DNA of 64,000 nucleotides from Ilyonectria destructans (Eukaryota > Ascomycota > Sordariomycetes > Hypocreales > Nectriaceae), in NCBI GenBank assembly GCA_020740775.1, contig JAHEWK010000007.1, forward strand, positions 806,001-870,000, in the 5' to 3' direction. Positions 23,516 to 35,626 of this stretch are shown here, piece after piece; the first letter of the stretch is position 1, and every line of letters starts with the position of its first letter. A model generated the notes under the pieces. It was not told the DNA's origin, did no database searches, and saw only the letters and a list, made by a program, of their open reading frames with translations. The translations under genes and the position numbers were made by a program.

Positions 23516-25194
23516 TACAATTGGATGACTAGAGGGCACTTGGTGCAGTCTCACGAGATCGAAGGCTGGAGGAATCAGCGCTAGAAGCCAGGATCTCTCC
23601 CCTTCCGGAGCCAAGACGAACAGTTCTCGGGAGGCTGACGATGCTCACATATTGATACGAACCATTCCCCGCGTCAGGTTGCATGTCGCATGGATCGCAA
23701 TGGAGATTAAGGTTCGGTCTGGCGCGGCTTCCCCGCGTCGACTAGATGGAAGAGGAAGGTCTGAACTGCCCGGTGACGATGATTGGATAAAGCATTCGAG
23801 GTGGTGATCTTCCCCGCATGGAGTCGTAGCTGGAGTCGCAGCGGGGGAGGGTCTAGGCGGGCCTGGAACCGTGGAATCCTGGCCAAGCGAAGGCCAAGAC
23901 GAGGCCAAGCGAACGCCAAGCGGAGCGGTGTCAACTTTAAGTCAAGCTTATTCGACTCTCAAACGCCACTATGGGTCGGAACGGTGACCGGGCTGGTATT
24001 AGTGCTTGGCGACTATCACGACCCAACAGACTAGTCGTCGTCAACGGGCTGAACATGATTCAAGCAACGCTGACAGAGGCCACACAGACCACATAGTGCC
24101 AACTGCGTCCTTTCTCTGCTTCTCCCTCCTTTCCCTGTTTTTCTCCCGGCACTTTTCTCGGGCATTCTCGGGTGACAGATATTCAGCACGGCTGGGGAAT
24201 GTGTTCCCCCCCTGAGCCGAGACGCTCCAGAGCTAGATTCAGCCAACTGATTGCCCGGCCGTAGCGAAAAGCTAGACGAGGCACCAACCCAAATCATCCT
24301 TATCTGCCGCGCGCTAGAGCCTTAGACTTGGGGAAAGCGGGGGAACTCGGGTCATTGAAGCAGACTACAAGAAATGCGGAGATACATGTCTTGGATGGGG
24401 AAAGACTTGGCTCGCCAAGATAACACTTGGGGTTCCAATGTGTTGCCTATTGTCGTAATGGGAATTTAGGCAGATGCTATTGGACCCTGCCACACATTGT
24501 TGGTTTCCCCCTCTGTTGGAACCGCCCGCCAAGCAGCGTCATCGGTCTCGGACTCGGCACGAGGCATTTGTTCGTCCGCTGAGTAACGGCGGCGATGGCG
24601 TTTGAGGCATAATCCTGCCAAGGGCTGAGATGTGATGAAGCTGTAGCGCAGTGCAGTCTTGTGGCCGGAATCGAGGTCCAATCGGGTTCCAGCCTAAGAG
24701 TTCCCTTACAAACCTGGAGCGCGATATGCCACCGGTCGGGTGTGCTAGGAGATTGCGACTATATCCCGCTATACTGCCATGTTCTGAGGAAGATGTCGGT
24801 AGATTTGGCCGGTTCATTATCGCCATGTAGTTCGGTGTTTACGATATTCCGTTCATGGCGAGCGTTGGAGGTAGCTCTACATGTTAGAAATCCCGGTACC
24901 CTAAACCTCCGTTGAGATATCGAGGGGCTAAAACTTGCTGTCTCCGCCAAGAAAGCTGATCTGTTCTCTGGCTGCGTCCTTCGTTGGTCGAATCACAGGT
25001 ACTGTGCTGGCGCTGAAGAGAACACTGGTGCTTTGATGACCGGTAGACTGGCCCACTGGCATTAAGTACTGCTACTTGACGTGACTGTACTACGGAAGCA
25101 ATTGAATGGACATGCTTTGTCACTTGTATAAATTTAAACGTACATTCATTATCTTGCTTCGTCACTTTGACCAAACTGTCACGGCAGCTCGTGT
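23516..25194. other. Gene-poor intergenic DNA
   Basis: No supported gene on either strand; ORFs below 100 codons without domains. Short GGCCAAGCGAAGGCCAAG-like direct repeats occur near 23880-23925. Confidence 0.5.
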
Positions 25195-25775
25195 CGCATT
25201 TCCCTCTTTCTTTCTTGCAGGTTGTACCAAAGGGCAGTTGAGCAAGTGCAGGGAAAGCCGAGACTGCCTCTTCTCCTCTTGTTACGGCCTGGATCTTTCT
25301 TCCTGTCTTGCAGGTTATACCGAAAGGAATTTGTGCAAGTGCTGGGAAGCCTCAGTCTGCCTCTTCTCTTCCTCCTCTCGAGTCACGACCTGGATTCCTT
25401 TTCCTCTCTTGTGGGCTGTACTGAGACGCAGTTGATCAACTGCCGAGAAAGCCCAGTCTGCATCTTCTCCTCTCCAGCCACAACCTGGATCCTTTTCCGT
25501 TTCTTGTAGCTTGTAACAAAAGACACAAGTACCAAGGAAGTCCAGTCTACCTCTCCCCCTCTCGAGTCAAGACCTTGATCCCTTTTCCTCTCTTGTGGAT
25601 TGTTCCGGGAGGCATTGGACCAACTGCCGAAAAAGTCCACTCTGCCTGGTCCCCTCTCTGGCCACGACTTGGATCCGTCTTTCTCTCTTCCAGGCTGTAC
25701 CAAGAGGCATGTGATCAAGTACGAGGAAAGCTTAATGTGCCTGGTCACGGCCTGGATCCCCCTTTTCCTCATTTC
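25195..25775. repeat. Degenerate minisatellite, about six units of 83-101 bp
   Basis: The phrase (CG)RCCTGGATC recurs with its GGAT at about 25291, 25392, 25487, 25576, 25671 and 25754. Each unit also contains TCTTG(C/T)(A/G)G-GTTGTACC-like, a GCAAGTGC(A/T)GGGAAAGC-like stretch and a pyrimidine-rich CTGCCTCTTCTCCTC run. Units have diverged and frames are broken between them, so coding is unlikely. Confidence 0.8.
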
Positions 25776-27102
25776 CTTTCTGGATCTTATACAGCCCCTG
25801 TCTCAGCCGGTCTGTACTAAGTGTATTTGCCACCAACAAAGTACTCATGAAGAATAAATGGTACCCAATACATAGCAAATAGCTCGTGCAAGAAAGCTAC
25901 TTGTCGCTTAGGACTACGGAGGCTTGGGTGGTGTACTACACCGACACTGGGTGATAATAATGCCAGCATTGGGAAGCCCCTGAATCTAGACTCCATCGAT
26001 ACCAACAAAAATTAACTCATAAATAGCTCAGTAAAATCACACAAACGGCGATGATGAAATATGAGCAAGGAAAGTAATACATCGATCAAAATTGTCCCCG
26101 TCTGCCATCCATCGTGTCGACGGATGATGTTTACGCAGCCACCTGAAGCTGAAAGTATGCCCAGACCATCACGCACTAACTAAAGCATAACTTGTGTTCA
26201 ATCGAGCTACTTCTCTCACATCAAGGTGTACTTCATGCCGGTCCGCAGAAACGCCATCCCCACATCGTGATGCAGCTACTCGGTCCCATGTCAACGCCAG
26301 TAGGTCTCGTGGAGCTCTCCTGGCCACTCGAGCAACACCACCAAATCGAGCACAGTGTGAGAATACCTATGAGACTTCTCCGGAAGCTGTGTACCCAAGC
26401 CCGGTGACGATAGGAAGTGACTGCCGACGCTACTACAGCCCCATCCAAATTAGTCTCTCCTGAGTACGAGGCCACTCACTTGCTTATCTTATAGAGACCT
26501 TCTCCTTCGGAGTTAGTCTCTTACAGCCGTTCTCACTTGCAGCTGCGACCGACATGCATTGTTCCGCTGTTTCCGCGATTTGGAAATCTCCCTCTGCGGC
26601 TCCGTGACACCACCAAGCTTTAGAGCCTCCCCAGATTGTGAATACAAGCATACTCTGATATGCAGACTACAGGCCATGACCCTACCGTGCCGTTTCCGTC
26701 ATGTAATATGTATCCCATCGAGCCACGCCTCGTGGGTGATAGGGGTGTTGGTCACAGGGTTGATGGATGGTTTATGCATGCGTGTTTGGGTGGACCGGCA
26801 CCGGACTTGGCGCTGTTACCGGTGTGGGAATATTATAAGTGGCTTGCTGACTGACTGCGCGTTCTGATGGTTGCAAGAGTTCGGCTGTTCCAGCCCTCTC
26901 CCTCCCCTTTCCCACGGTCCTCCCGGCTCCTCCGTGGTCCTCCCGTTTGTCAACACATCGTTCATCTTGCGAGACCCCGCTTTTAATCACCATTCTGACC
27001 TCCCTTTTCGTTTAGTCTCATCTGATTGAGCTAAGATTGTTACCGTTTATTACCTTGAAGTCTCCAGGCTCATTGTCCCAAGCTCAGTCAAGGTTCAGCG
27101 CC
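25776..27102. other. Gene-poor intergenic DNA
   Basis: No domain-bearing ORF. The last 200 bp are pyrimidine-rich (26895-26955), as is common in fungal promoters upstream of the gene at 27103. Confidence 0.5.
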
Positions 27103-28096
27103 ATGGCAGACGAGAAAGGAGTCACGAAATCAACCCGCAGATTTTCGCAGCGAAGATATAATACTCGGCAATCCTCTGGGCGCCATGGACGCCATGGGGG
27201 ATCAAGACGCCAATCTGGCGTCTTTTCAGCCCCAGAAATCCCTCGGCCTCCCACACCAGCACCTGATGAACCAGTCCCATCTCCAGATATTTCGCAACCA
27301 GGCGATAAACTCGTGTCAAGGCTTTTTGAATCCACCGTTAGGTTTTGGACCTTGATCCTTAAGGAAGAGGATTGGCCGCTTAGACTTGCCCCGGGTGGCA
27401 TTACCCCAGCCTTGCCATCTCCGGGCAAGAGTCCTCCATTTGCCACCGACGGCGAGAGCAACATCGTCGATGGGACAATGAGTAGTGACAGCGAGGCGCC
27501 CGAGCCCAGCGACGAACCGAACAGCCCTGAAAGCGCTGACCGACAGGAGGTTAGGACTACGACTCCGACGATTGACCAGGGCAGGAACTGGAAGGAGTTA
27601 GTGCTTGCGAACCTCGTCCTACAAGAGGAATTGAGTCGATTGCGTTTATGGAAGATCACTTTCACTGATGACGACTTGGATCTTTTGTCCAAAACAAGGC
27701 ATGAAATTGTTCATGCTACTTTAAAATGCCTCGTCAATGTTTCGAACACGTTGATCGAGGAATACGGTGGGTACCATCTATTGTCCCAATTTTCCCCGCT
27801 AACCAGTGGTTGCTTTCCCAATAGCCGGCCCACTAAACCCACCGCGAAAACAACTCGATGACGAAGAAGATGTCCTGACGGAGCTTGCGAAGCAGGTTGG
27901 GGGATTGATTGAACAGGTGCCATACGATGACGATGTTATGACAACGGAGGGCGACTGCTCTGAAACACACGGATCCAACACCACTGCTGGAGGTCAGACA
28001 TTTCTCAAGAACCTTACAGAGAATATTGATCGCTTACACAGACTGTCGCATTCAATGTGTCTTGTGCTGGATGATATTAAAGGTAGGTTCACGTGA
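27103..28096 (+). CDS. Unrecognised protein, basic N-terminus and Ser/Pro-rich linker
   Basis: Two exons (27103-27766 and 27825-28096; donor GTGGGT, branch GCTAAC, acceptor AATAG) give 311 residues. The N-terminus is Arg-rich (STRRFSQRRYNTRQSSGRHG), then comes a Pro/Ser/Glu-rich disordered region, then helical segments (NWKELVLANLVLQEELSRLR; HEIVHATLKCLVNVSNTLIE; LTENIDRLHRLSHSMCLVLD). No catalytic motif is visible. A GTAGGT at 28082 could start another intron that would end the protein as DDIKA. It is convergent with a DUF7580-like gene, with 3' ends 310 bp apart, so a link to that signalling-type neighbour is possible. The start ATG is chosen because the upstream frame has only a non-coding leader. 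Confidence 0.65.
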
Positions 28097-28405
28097 AACT
28101 CGTTCACAGGCTATAGGCTGATCAAACAGCATGACAAAGGTTACTTGGAAGGGGTGCGTTTATTAGGAAGAGAGGATTGAACCAAAAGAGATCTACAGGC
28201 GATCAGTGGCAGAAATGACTTGGCTGTGGTAATTAAATGTGCTCCGGAGTGAGATGGTGAAAATCTGTACGGATATCACCCGCCAGTAATCTACGGGAGC
28301 ATGTCAATTGGGGTACTGTATCAGTGAAATATATGATGAGTTAAATCTATGATTTTGCAACTGTAAATAAAGACGGGCGCGAAATTGCCTCCCTTGCACA
28401 AGCCA

Positions 28406-30209
28406 TTATAACGATGCCAACTTCTTCAATGGACTGACCACCTTCTGGTAAAAAGTCTCCTGGAAAGACCCATCCTCCAAGCCTCCATCTCCAGGGCCCG
28501 GAAACTGTAAACAATACTGTACAACTTCTTGGTAATGCGCCCCTGATTTCTTCAACAGCCTGGTTAAATATTGTTGGATAAGATCTCCGTCAAATATTCT
28601 CTGCTGTTTGAGACCTTTGAGCTCTTCCCACAGGCCAACTTCAAGTAGAACTATGCCGAGACAAGACAGGAAGTTTCCGTGATTAATGCAACCTCGATCG
28701 CCCATTTGGATCTTCAAAAAAGGAAGCAAGTCATTGCCGACGGGATAAAAGACGACGTTGCCGCTATCCCATGTCTCCCCTAGCCACTCGCTCCATCCGT
28801 ACCGAAGAGTTGCCTCTGCAATTCTCGTAGCCATCTCGAACCTGATCCCCTTGAGCGTATGACTCTGCTTGTACAGATTTATTTCACTCCCGGGTTGGCC
28901 CTGTTCAATGATATGGGAAAGTAGCAGGGGTTTTGATTCGACTTTGGGTCGTCGATTTTCGCGCAAGTAGAATATTTGATGTCTGCAGCTCCCTTGGTCA
29001 CTCATGTACATGGCTAAATGGCCATCTCCCTGAGCCAGGCTTCCAGGGCAAACTTGTATCTGTTCATTATTTCCCATGTTGCTGTTACGACGGGAAGCGC
29101 TGAACTCCTCCTTGGACGTGGAATACCCGGAATCTCGCCGAGATCGCAATTCTGTCAGAACTGACGGTGATGCTTCGCAGCTGCCGTCAATGACATCTTT
29201 GGGCGTGCACGGGATCTGCAACATCGAGTTCGCTTCAAACCAAATGAGCCCTTTGTCCAGGGTAGACTCGATGGCGATAAGGTGCGCTATTAACGCCGTT
29301 GCGTTTGGCTCTATGGACAAGGGCTCCTTGTCGGGGACGAGACACAGCAACGCGCTATGACGATCATGGTCTTGTCCACGCCCGGACAGTGGGCACGCCC
29401 TGCAGAGACAGCGATACAATGTCCGAGTGGCCAGACTGGCAATGAAGAGTCTAGCGAATCCATGCGTTGACTCGAGAGGCCGTCGAGTAGCTGAATGCTG
29501 GAAGACTTGACTCTCGAGAGAGGTGATGCAGTTTTGGACCTTGTTGATGCTCTCCTCAATGGCCTTGAAGTTGGGCGATTTTTTGACAGGCTGCCTGTGA
29601 GATCTGTCCTGTTACATGCGCATGTCAGCAAGATCAAAGCCTTTCTTGCGCGAGTTAACTCACCAGGCAATATTCCCTGAGACCAGACACGTGATTCACG
29701 GCCATCTTTAGCATTTTGCAGATGGAGTCAAGGTTCTTCTGGATACAGTCTCTCCTCGAGCGAAGAGTTTCGTTACATGAAGAGTTTGCTAGGGAACGCC
29801 CCGGAATCTCCTCAGGCCATCGCGAAATAGTCTCGATGTGACGCGCAATCGATAACCTTTGGTCATTGACGGTACCTCTCAATTGAATCACGCATCGACT
29901 TCGTAGCCTTTTGGACTCCTTGATGATGCAGTCATACTGGCCCCGAATCGTATTTCCAGTGGTATGAATGACACGCTTTTCTGACAGGGACATGGTCGGT
30001 GGGATGGTAGAGACAGGAGCAGGATCAGCAGCTTCATTTGGTTCGCTGTCTGGTGGTATAATGGACCCAAAGCTGAAGCCGTAGTCTGGTAGCGGCGGTG
30101 TCGGGGCCATACTTGGCGTTATTGGGGATGGGAGGTAGGTTATCTTTTGTTCTCCAATGTTGACCTGGTGTGACCCATGGTTGCTCTGGCAGCCGCGGAT
30201 TCCATTCAT
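28406..30209 (-). CDS. DUF7580-like fungal protein (degenerate kinase-like C-terminus)
   Basis: Two exons (30209-29664 and 29608-28406; donor GTGAGT, acceptor AACAG) give 582 residues. The N-terminal third is Pro/Ser-rich then helical. The C-terminal third has the landmarks I associate with DUF7580 proteins: a FLSCLGIVLLEVGLWEELKG helix equivalent to the alpha-F region of a kinase fold, and an ending of HYQEVVQYCLQFPG...FYQKVVSPLKKLASL. No catalytic HRD or DFG is visible, so a pseudokinase-like role is more likely than phosphotransfer. In other ascomycetes such domains occur beside NLR-like and HeLo-like genes, as here. The start is the first true ATG of the frame; an upstream exon cannot be excluded. 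Confidence 0.7.
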
Positions 30210-30974
30210 CTTGTCGACCTTGCTCACAGATGAGATCAAACTAGCTGAGGATGAACTGCATAAATCCGGTAAGATCGGGGAGTGCCTCGGAACTTGTTAA
30301 AATTGCCACAACGCGAGGCAACCGAACCGAGGAGCAGTTGAGCCGCAATCTCTCCTACTGTGATGCTTCTCCCCCACGCTGACGTCAAGTACACAGTGCA
30401 AAGACGCACGCTGACGAGATGCAGCCTGAAGAGGCTGAACAGGTGCCTTCACCGATATCCAGCGGCCCAAGGGAAACCAATCGGACTGTTCATTACCCTT
30501 GTTGGTGGGTTGCGGTATTTTGCCGCCCACACACTCATCGCGCAAGCTGAATAGTTGCCAATACACCATCGCGTCAGCTGTGCTAGAGGGCGGATTTCAT
30601 TCGCAGCGTCGTTGCCAATCGCTGACGTTGGTGTGCAAGATGAGTGAGCCCACTATCTATCGATGCACCTTCAACACCCGCATATTTGAGCAGACGGCCA
30701 TACACGATGCAGCTGGCACGTCGCCGACACCAGAGTCAGGCCACGCTCGCAGCAAGTTGCAGCGAGACTGCTCTAGGCTGCTGCGTGTTGAAATCAGCTG
30801 CAGGTGAAACTCAGCTTTCAGTTGAAGGGTGCGGGACGTTGTTGTACTTTAGGTAGTGATCTAAGTAACCGGCGTTTCCGCCGTGATACTCCTCAGTTAC
30901 TCACATCGAGCAGCTGCAGAATCGTGCGCATTTCCTAACACACTTCGGTTTTATCCGCGTCTTTGAACGTAAAG
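30210..30974. promoter_or_regulatory. Divergent promoter region
   Basis: About 765 bp separates the DUF7580-like gene (minus) and the HeLo-like gene (plus). No coding signal was accepted. TTTCAGTTGAAG and GTGAAACT-like motifs near 30805-30830 have no assigned function. Confidence 0.45.
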
Positions 30975-32170
30975 ATGGTAAGCTGTTATTTCTCGGAAAA
31001 TCAATCTGGAATGACTCTGATAACATTTTCCTACCATAGGCCGACCCAGTCTCAGCTGCTGCTGCTGGCACAGAAGCCATCAAGTTGTGCTTGGATTTGG
31101 TGCGTCGGGTCTCCACGGCCATCGATCTCCAGAAAACAGGAAACGCCAAACTCAAGACCATTTCGGACGATCTCACTAGTGTCAGCGACGTCATAAAACT
31201 GGTGAATGCTCAAAAAGAGCTGAAAACGAAAAACGTCCTCAAGGCTGTGACCAACATCCAGAAGATCACCAACAATGTGGGCGAATACGTTGAGCACGTG
31301 AAAAGAAAGTCGACAACGGGATCCAAGGCTCGCCAAATCACTTACCAGTTCATGAATGGCCCCGGAGAATGGGAGACGTTGAGCGTCATGATGATCCATC
31401 TCACTGCAGCCAAGGCCACCCTGAGTTTGCATATCCAAATGGCCCATGTTGGATTGACTACAACCCCAGGACCCAGAACCGTCAATGTGGTGAATATCAA
31501 GGTTCTAGGAGATGTCAATCAGAAAGTCGAGAAGAAGTTGGGTCGAGGGTTGCTAATCGCCGAAGTTTTCAAAGACAAGAAACCAGATAGTAAGAATCGG
31601 ATTTCATTTAGTAATCTGTATCAAAACTGACTGAAAATAGCCGAGGGGATGATCTATCTTACCAGCGACGAATGCGATGCTCTTCCATTCGCCGAGGCAG
31701 ATCCAAATGATGGGATCATCCCAGCAGGTACGTTCTAGACTCCACCGGCTTGCATCGAACCCACCTTTGTAGACCTAACTGAACTACAAGGGACTCTTCA
31801 AGTTCTAAACAACAGAACGTTCGACCAGGCTCTACAGATCAACGCCATGGTTGGTAGGGAGACGGGGAGCAAACTTAACCACAATCTCATCATCGAAAAC
31901 AATGAGGCCAGAGGGTCCAGCACGCAGCTCAATGCTCCGATGAAAGATGACTCGTTGAAAGACGTCCTACAGAACCGGGTGGAGCTTAAAAAGGTCGGGA
32001 CAGGAGCGGGGATGGGGAGTAATATGTGGCAAGCTCCGCCGTACGGACAATGGGGGTATCCAGTTCCACCAATGCCTAGCACACAGATGTATGGCCAGCC
32101 GCCGCAGATGATGAATCCAGCGCTTCCCCTTGGGCAAGGCGGGCCGGAGAAGGGAGACACTCCTAGGTAG
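30975..32170 (+). CDS. HeLo-like N-terminal protein with C-terminal amyloid-like pseudo-repeat
   Basis: Four exons (30975-30977, 31040-31589, 31641-31727, 31791-32170) give 339 residues; exon 1 is only the ATG. The N-terminus, MADPVSAAAAGTEAIKLCLD, and the helical 180 residues after it resemble the HeLo-like/fungal N-terminal domains that open many NLR and STAND proteins. The C-terminal part holds two 17-residue pseudo-repeats, at 227-243 (ALQINAMVGRETGSKLN) and 245-261 (NLIIENNEARGSSTQLN), then a Pro/Gly/Tyr/Met-rich tail. The pattern recalls HET-s-related amyloid motifs, where paired repeats form a beta-solenoid and turn on a HeLo domain. That function is inferred from pattern only. The stop is UAG, and the same frame stays coding-like beyond it. 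Confidence 0.65.
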
Positions 32171-32293
32171 CTAATGGCATCGCCCGGACAGCAACAGCCA
32201 TCTAATTACGGACTATATCCCGTATACCCGTATTGGGTCGGCACGCCACCTCAACAAGGGAACCCAAACACAAAGATGGATACCACAGATTAG
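32171..32293 (+). other. In-frame coding-like extension after UAG
   Basis: After TAG at 32168-32170 the same frame runs to TAG 32291 with a Pro/Gln/Tyr-rich peptide (ASPGQQQPSNYGLYPVYPYW) that continues the composition of the tail upstream. A 25-nt GT..AG around the stop is too short to be a normal fungal intron. Confidence 0.5.
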
Positions 32294-32481
32294 CAAAGTA
32301 CTTAGGTATCGAATAGTCATCGTTCTCTTATTCCCGTTTTCTTAACACGACGACGACACGTTCTGATCTTTACGTTTAACTCCAAGGCAGCGTAGATCCT
32401 CCATAGTCTTCCTTTTGGAACACAGACAATAATTAAGGGCCAGCTCCAAAGAAGGTACCCCAGAATCAATAAACATGCTGC

Positions 32482-35400
32482 CTAAAGCAGTAATACACCA
32501 TTCAGACACCTTAATCTCAATTCTTCAGGAGAATACCCTTTATGTGCGGAAGAAGCACAAATGTGTCGGATACTCTCTTGGACTCCGTGTTCACCAGTCT
32601 GGTCGGTGGGAAGCCAATAAGACTCCGGAACGGGGGCTGGGGGATCTTTTTGTTGGAGAAGCAGACTCGGGTTAGAAATATTAATATCCAATGGGATGAT
32701 AATCATGTTGACTCACCTTTTCTTTTTGCAGTCGAATCCCACGTTGTTGATACCGCTGAAGAATCACTACCAAGTGCGCTTCTGGGAGTCGTAATGTTTG
32801 CCTTGTCTTCCGGTTCGATCTTTAATCCGCTGCCAGCAGTACCTCCTCCCTTTGCATAGGTGCCGAATGGCTGTTGGGTAGGAGCCCACACTGCCTTATT
32901 GTCGCTATTTGAATCAGTTACCGACATCCCGCCAGAGGCATTACCGACAGAGGCGCTGAAGGCAGTTGGACCAGTGGCGAAGATACTTCTGCCAGAGAGG
33001 CCATCTGTCTTGTCACTACCCATGAAGCCTTTTTTCGAATCGAACCCGCTCCAGCTACTTCCCAATATGCCTCTACCAATTGACAAGATCTCTTTCTCGT
33101 CGCTCTTTGCTTCAGTTTTAGGATTTGCGTCGCTACTGTCGCCAAGTTTCAGCGGATTACTTCCAACAGAATTGCTTGCTGCGGTTCCCAGAAACGAATT
33201 GGGTACCGGAGTAAACTTGGAATCCTTAGGTGCTGCAACAGTCGCCAAATCGCTCTGCGTTGTGAAAAGAGGTTTCTGTGCATCGCGTGTCGTGGGAGTA
33301 CTATGGGTTGCCGAACGTATCGGCGTAACCTGGAATGCTGCATTCGATGAGTAAAGTTAGCCTGGTTCGGCTTGGTCAATGCTGCGGCGATTGGCGTAAC
33401 TAACGTGTAGACTTGCGCGGCTGATATTTCTTACAGATCGCCAGGCCTGATTTAAGGACGGCAATGTCATTTTGCAAGTCGGACCTCTCACACCGGATCT
33501 CCGAGGATTCCGCAGCCAATCTCGAAAGGGTTTCGTCGTCCATTCCAAGCACCATCATTGGCGTAAAAAGAGTCGACATTTTCGAAATGAGACAGTTTTC
33601 TACGGCAAGAATGATGACATTGTCCGTAAAGGTTCTCAGCGACATCTAGGAAAGGCGGTCAGTACATTGTTGTCATTGAGAACTCGGTTCATCAAACCTC
33701 ATAGTATGTGATCATCATGTCAAAAACCCCTTCAAGCCCAAACTCGCTGACTTGGGCATCTGACACGTTCGCGATGGCCTCTTTAACGTCCGCCGCGGTA
33801 ATTTCGCCAACCGAATCAGGGCGGTCAGACAGTAAGAGTTGCTGGACCTGGTTGCCTAGGCGTGGTTTTGTCTGAAAAGACAACCGCAGGCGAAACTCCT
33901 CCTCCAGACAGACAGCATCACCCTCTTGATAATGGATCAGCAGCTCGTCCAACTTCTCCTCCAGCGCGCTGGACCTTTCATCGAAGAACGGGACGACGTA
34001 TTCCGCAAATATTGCGTCTCGCGTGTTTTCGTCGGCCAGGATGACGTGTTGCAATATCAACTCAACAAATGCTTTCGCAGCATCGATGGCAAGTTCGATG
34101 TATGTCTTGGCGATGTCCTTCCACCTTTGTGACTGCTCCCGGAACAACTCTAGCGCGAGTCTGTCATTCGAGGATCCTGGAAACTGGGTTCCCTGATTGT
34201 TCGAGGCTTGTAGTTCTAGCCTAGCTTTCAGGTCGGTCCAGGATATTGGTACTGGCTCCTCAACTTGGAATTGATCCACCCAGCCCCTCAGGGATTCCGA
34301 TACAGAGCGATCTTGTTCGTTGCCAAATTGGATGTCGTCATGTCCTACTATGCGCATCATTGAGCCGCGTACCGAAATCACCGTGTCGAATGCTCGGTTT
34401 AGGTTTCTGATGACGGCACGGAGCTTTCGTTGGTCGCTCAAAACTTGCCCTTGCTCGAAGTCGTTCATGTGAAGGTCGGTAAAGAATTTTCCGTCGTACG
34501 TGCCTCTCACAGCAATACGGGTGAGATCTCGTAGGCGTTCGGCAATGTCGACTAGGTACTGACGAATTTCCAACATGTTAGATCGCGCCTTGCCGAGACT
34601 CTGAAGTCTCTCCTGTTGGGCCTCCAGTTTGTTCTCAATGTCCTCGATCACGCCCGGCAGACTGAGGTGGATGTGCTTGGTGAGCACTTTGCTCAATTTG
34701 TGTCTCAATGACCCAACGCCCTTGTTATTGGATGAATAGTTAGCCCAGACGCCGGAGTCAAAGAATTTCTTTTCCGCATTGTCCCTTGATTCATTTGACG
34801 TCCTTTCAGCTCCCGCGTTTCTCTCGTCGCTTTCTTGACCATCTCTGTTTCGAAGGACGTGCCACCCATGTTTGAAAATGTGAGAGGTCTCTTGATTTTT
34901 CGCAAGTTGGACGTATTTTTCCTCTTCGAGAGACCCAGGAGTAAGTGTGTCGGGCTTTGTGACTATGCCCATGGTGCGTTCTCTCATAGGGTCATGCTTT
35001 TGCACTTCGCCCAACACCTTTTGCTGCACAATCTCGTTTTTGGCGGAAACAACCGCGAGAATAATGCTATTCTTCTGTTTCATGTATCTTTCAACGAGGC
35101 GCAAGACGGTGGATATCCCCTCTGGAGACTGGTCGGATGTGCCGGCATGGTAGAAGCCTGGCAAGTCGACGAGGGTGAGAGGCTCTAGGTCAGGGCCTGA
35201 GACCTCGACGCGTAGCGTGTCCTCGGAAAAGCTGGAAGCATCGTCGCCGACACCCATTAGCTTCTTGGCCTCTTCGATGATTGCTGGCAAATCATCCTTG
35301 CTGAATCGCCTCTCATTGAAGTCGGGCTGTCGGTCGGGGTTGTTGGCTCTGATTTTGACGACAAGTTCTTCCTTTGGTTTCTTGCGAAGAACCAGCTCCG

Positions 35401-35626
35401 TAGCAAAGCGGGTGCACAATCCGCCTTTGACAGGGAAGCGCACACGCGAGATGGCCTCAAGTACGGAGCTTTTGCCAGACGATTGGTCACCCACAACAAT
35501 GATCTGTGGGAGGTTCACCAGTTTGCCAACACCTAGACTGCGCAGGCTGTCGATGCAGTCAAGTAAAACCTTTTGGTCGCGACTCAGTTGGCCCAGAGCC
35601 TCCGAGTCTAAAGACACGTCTGTCAT
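32482..35626 (-). CDS. Dynamin-like GTPase with FG-nucleoporin-like C-terminal tail
   Basis: Four exons (35626-33698, 33645-33405, 33337-32717, 32645-32482) keep frame and give 984 residues. The GTPase domain has G1 GDQSSGKSS (46-54), a DLPG switch and TKPD. The dynamin middle/stalk region follows, and exon 2 encodes a GTPase effector domain (TFTDNVIILAVENCLISK ... DDETLSRLAAESSEIRCER). A splice with perfect signals (donor GTTAGT, branch GCTAAC, acceptor TGCAG) adds a Ser/Gly-rich region with scattered GF/FG pairs (SGFDSKKGF, QQPFGTYAKG) and a final GYSPEELRL motif like the C-termini of several fungal nucleoporin-like proteins. There is no PH or transmembrane segment, so it is Mx/Vps1-like. 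Membrane remodelling or intracellular defence is inferred. Confidence 0.82.

Noticed and set aside
25106..25860. Cys-rich ORFs through the minisatellite (for example GCTKGQLSKCRESRDCLF)
   Set aside because: Frame shifts between repeat units and no signal peptide; better explained as repetitive non-coding DNA.
32860..33354. 164-codon plus-strand ORF
   Set aside because: Antisense of the Ser/Gly-rich tail of the dynamin-like protein, whose splice signals support the minus strand.
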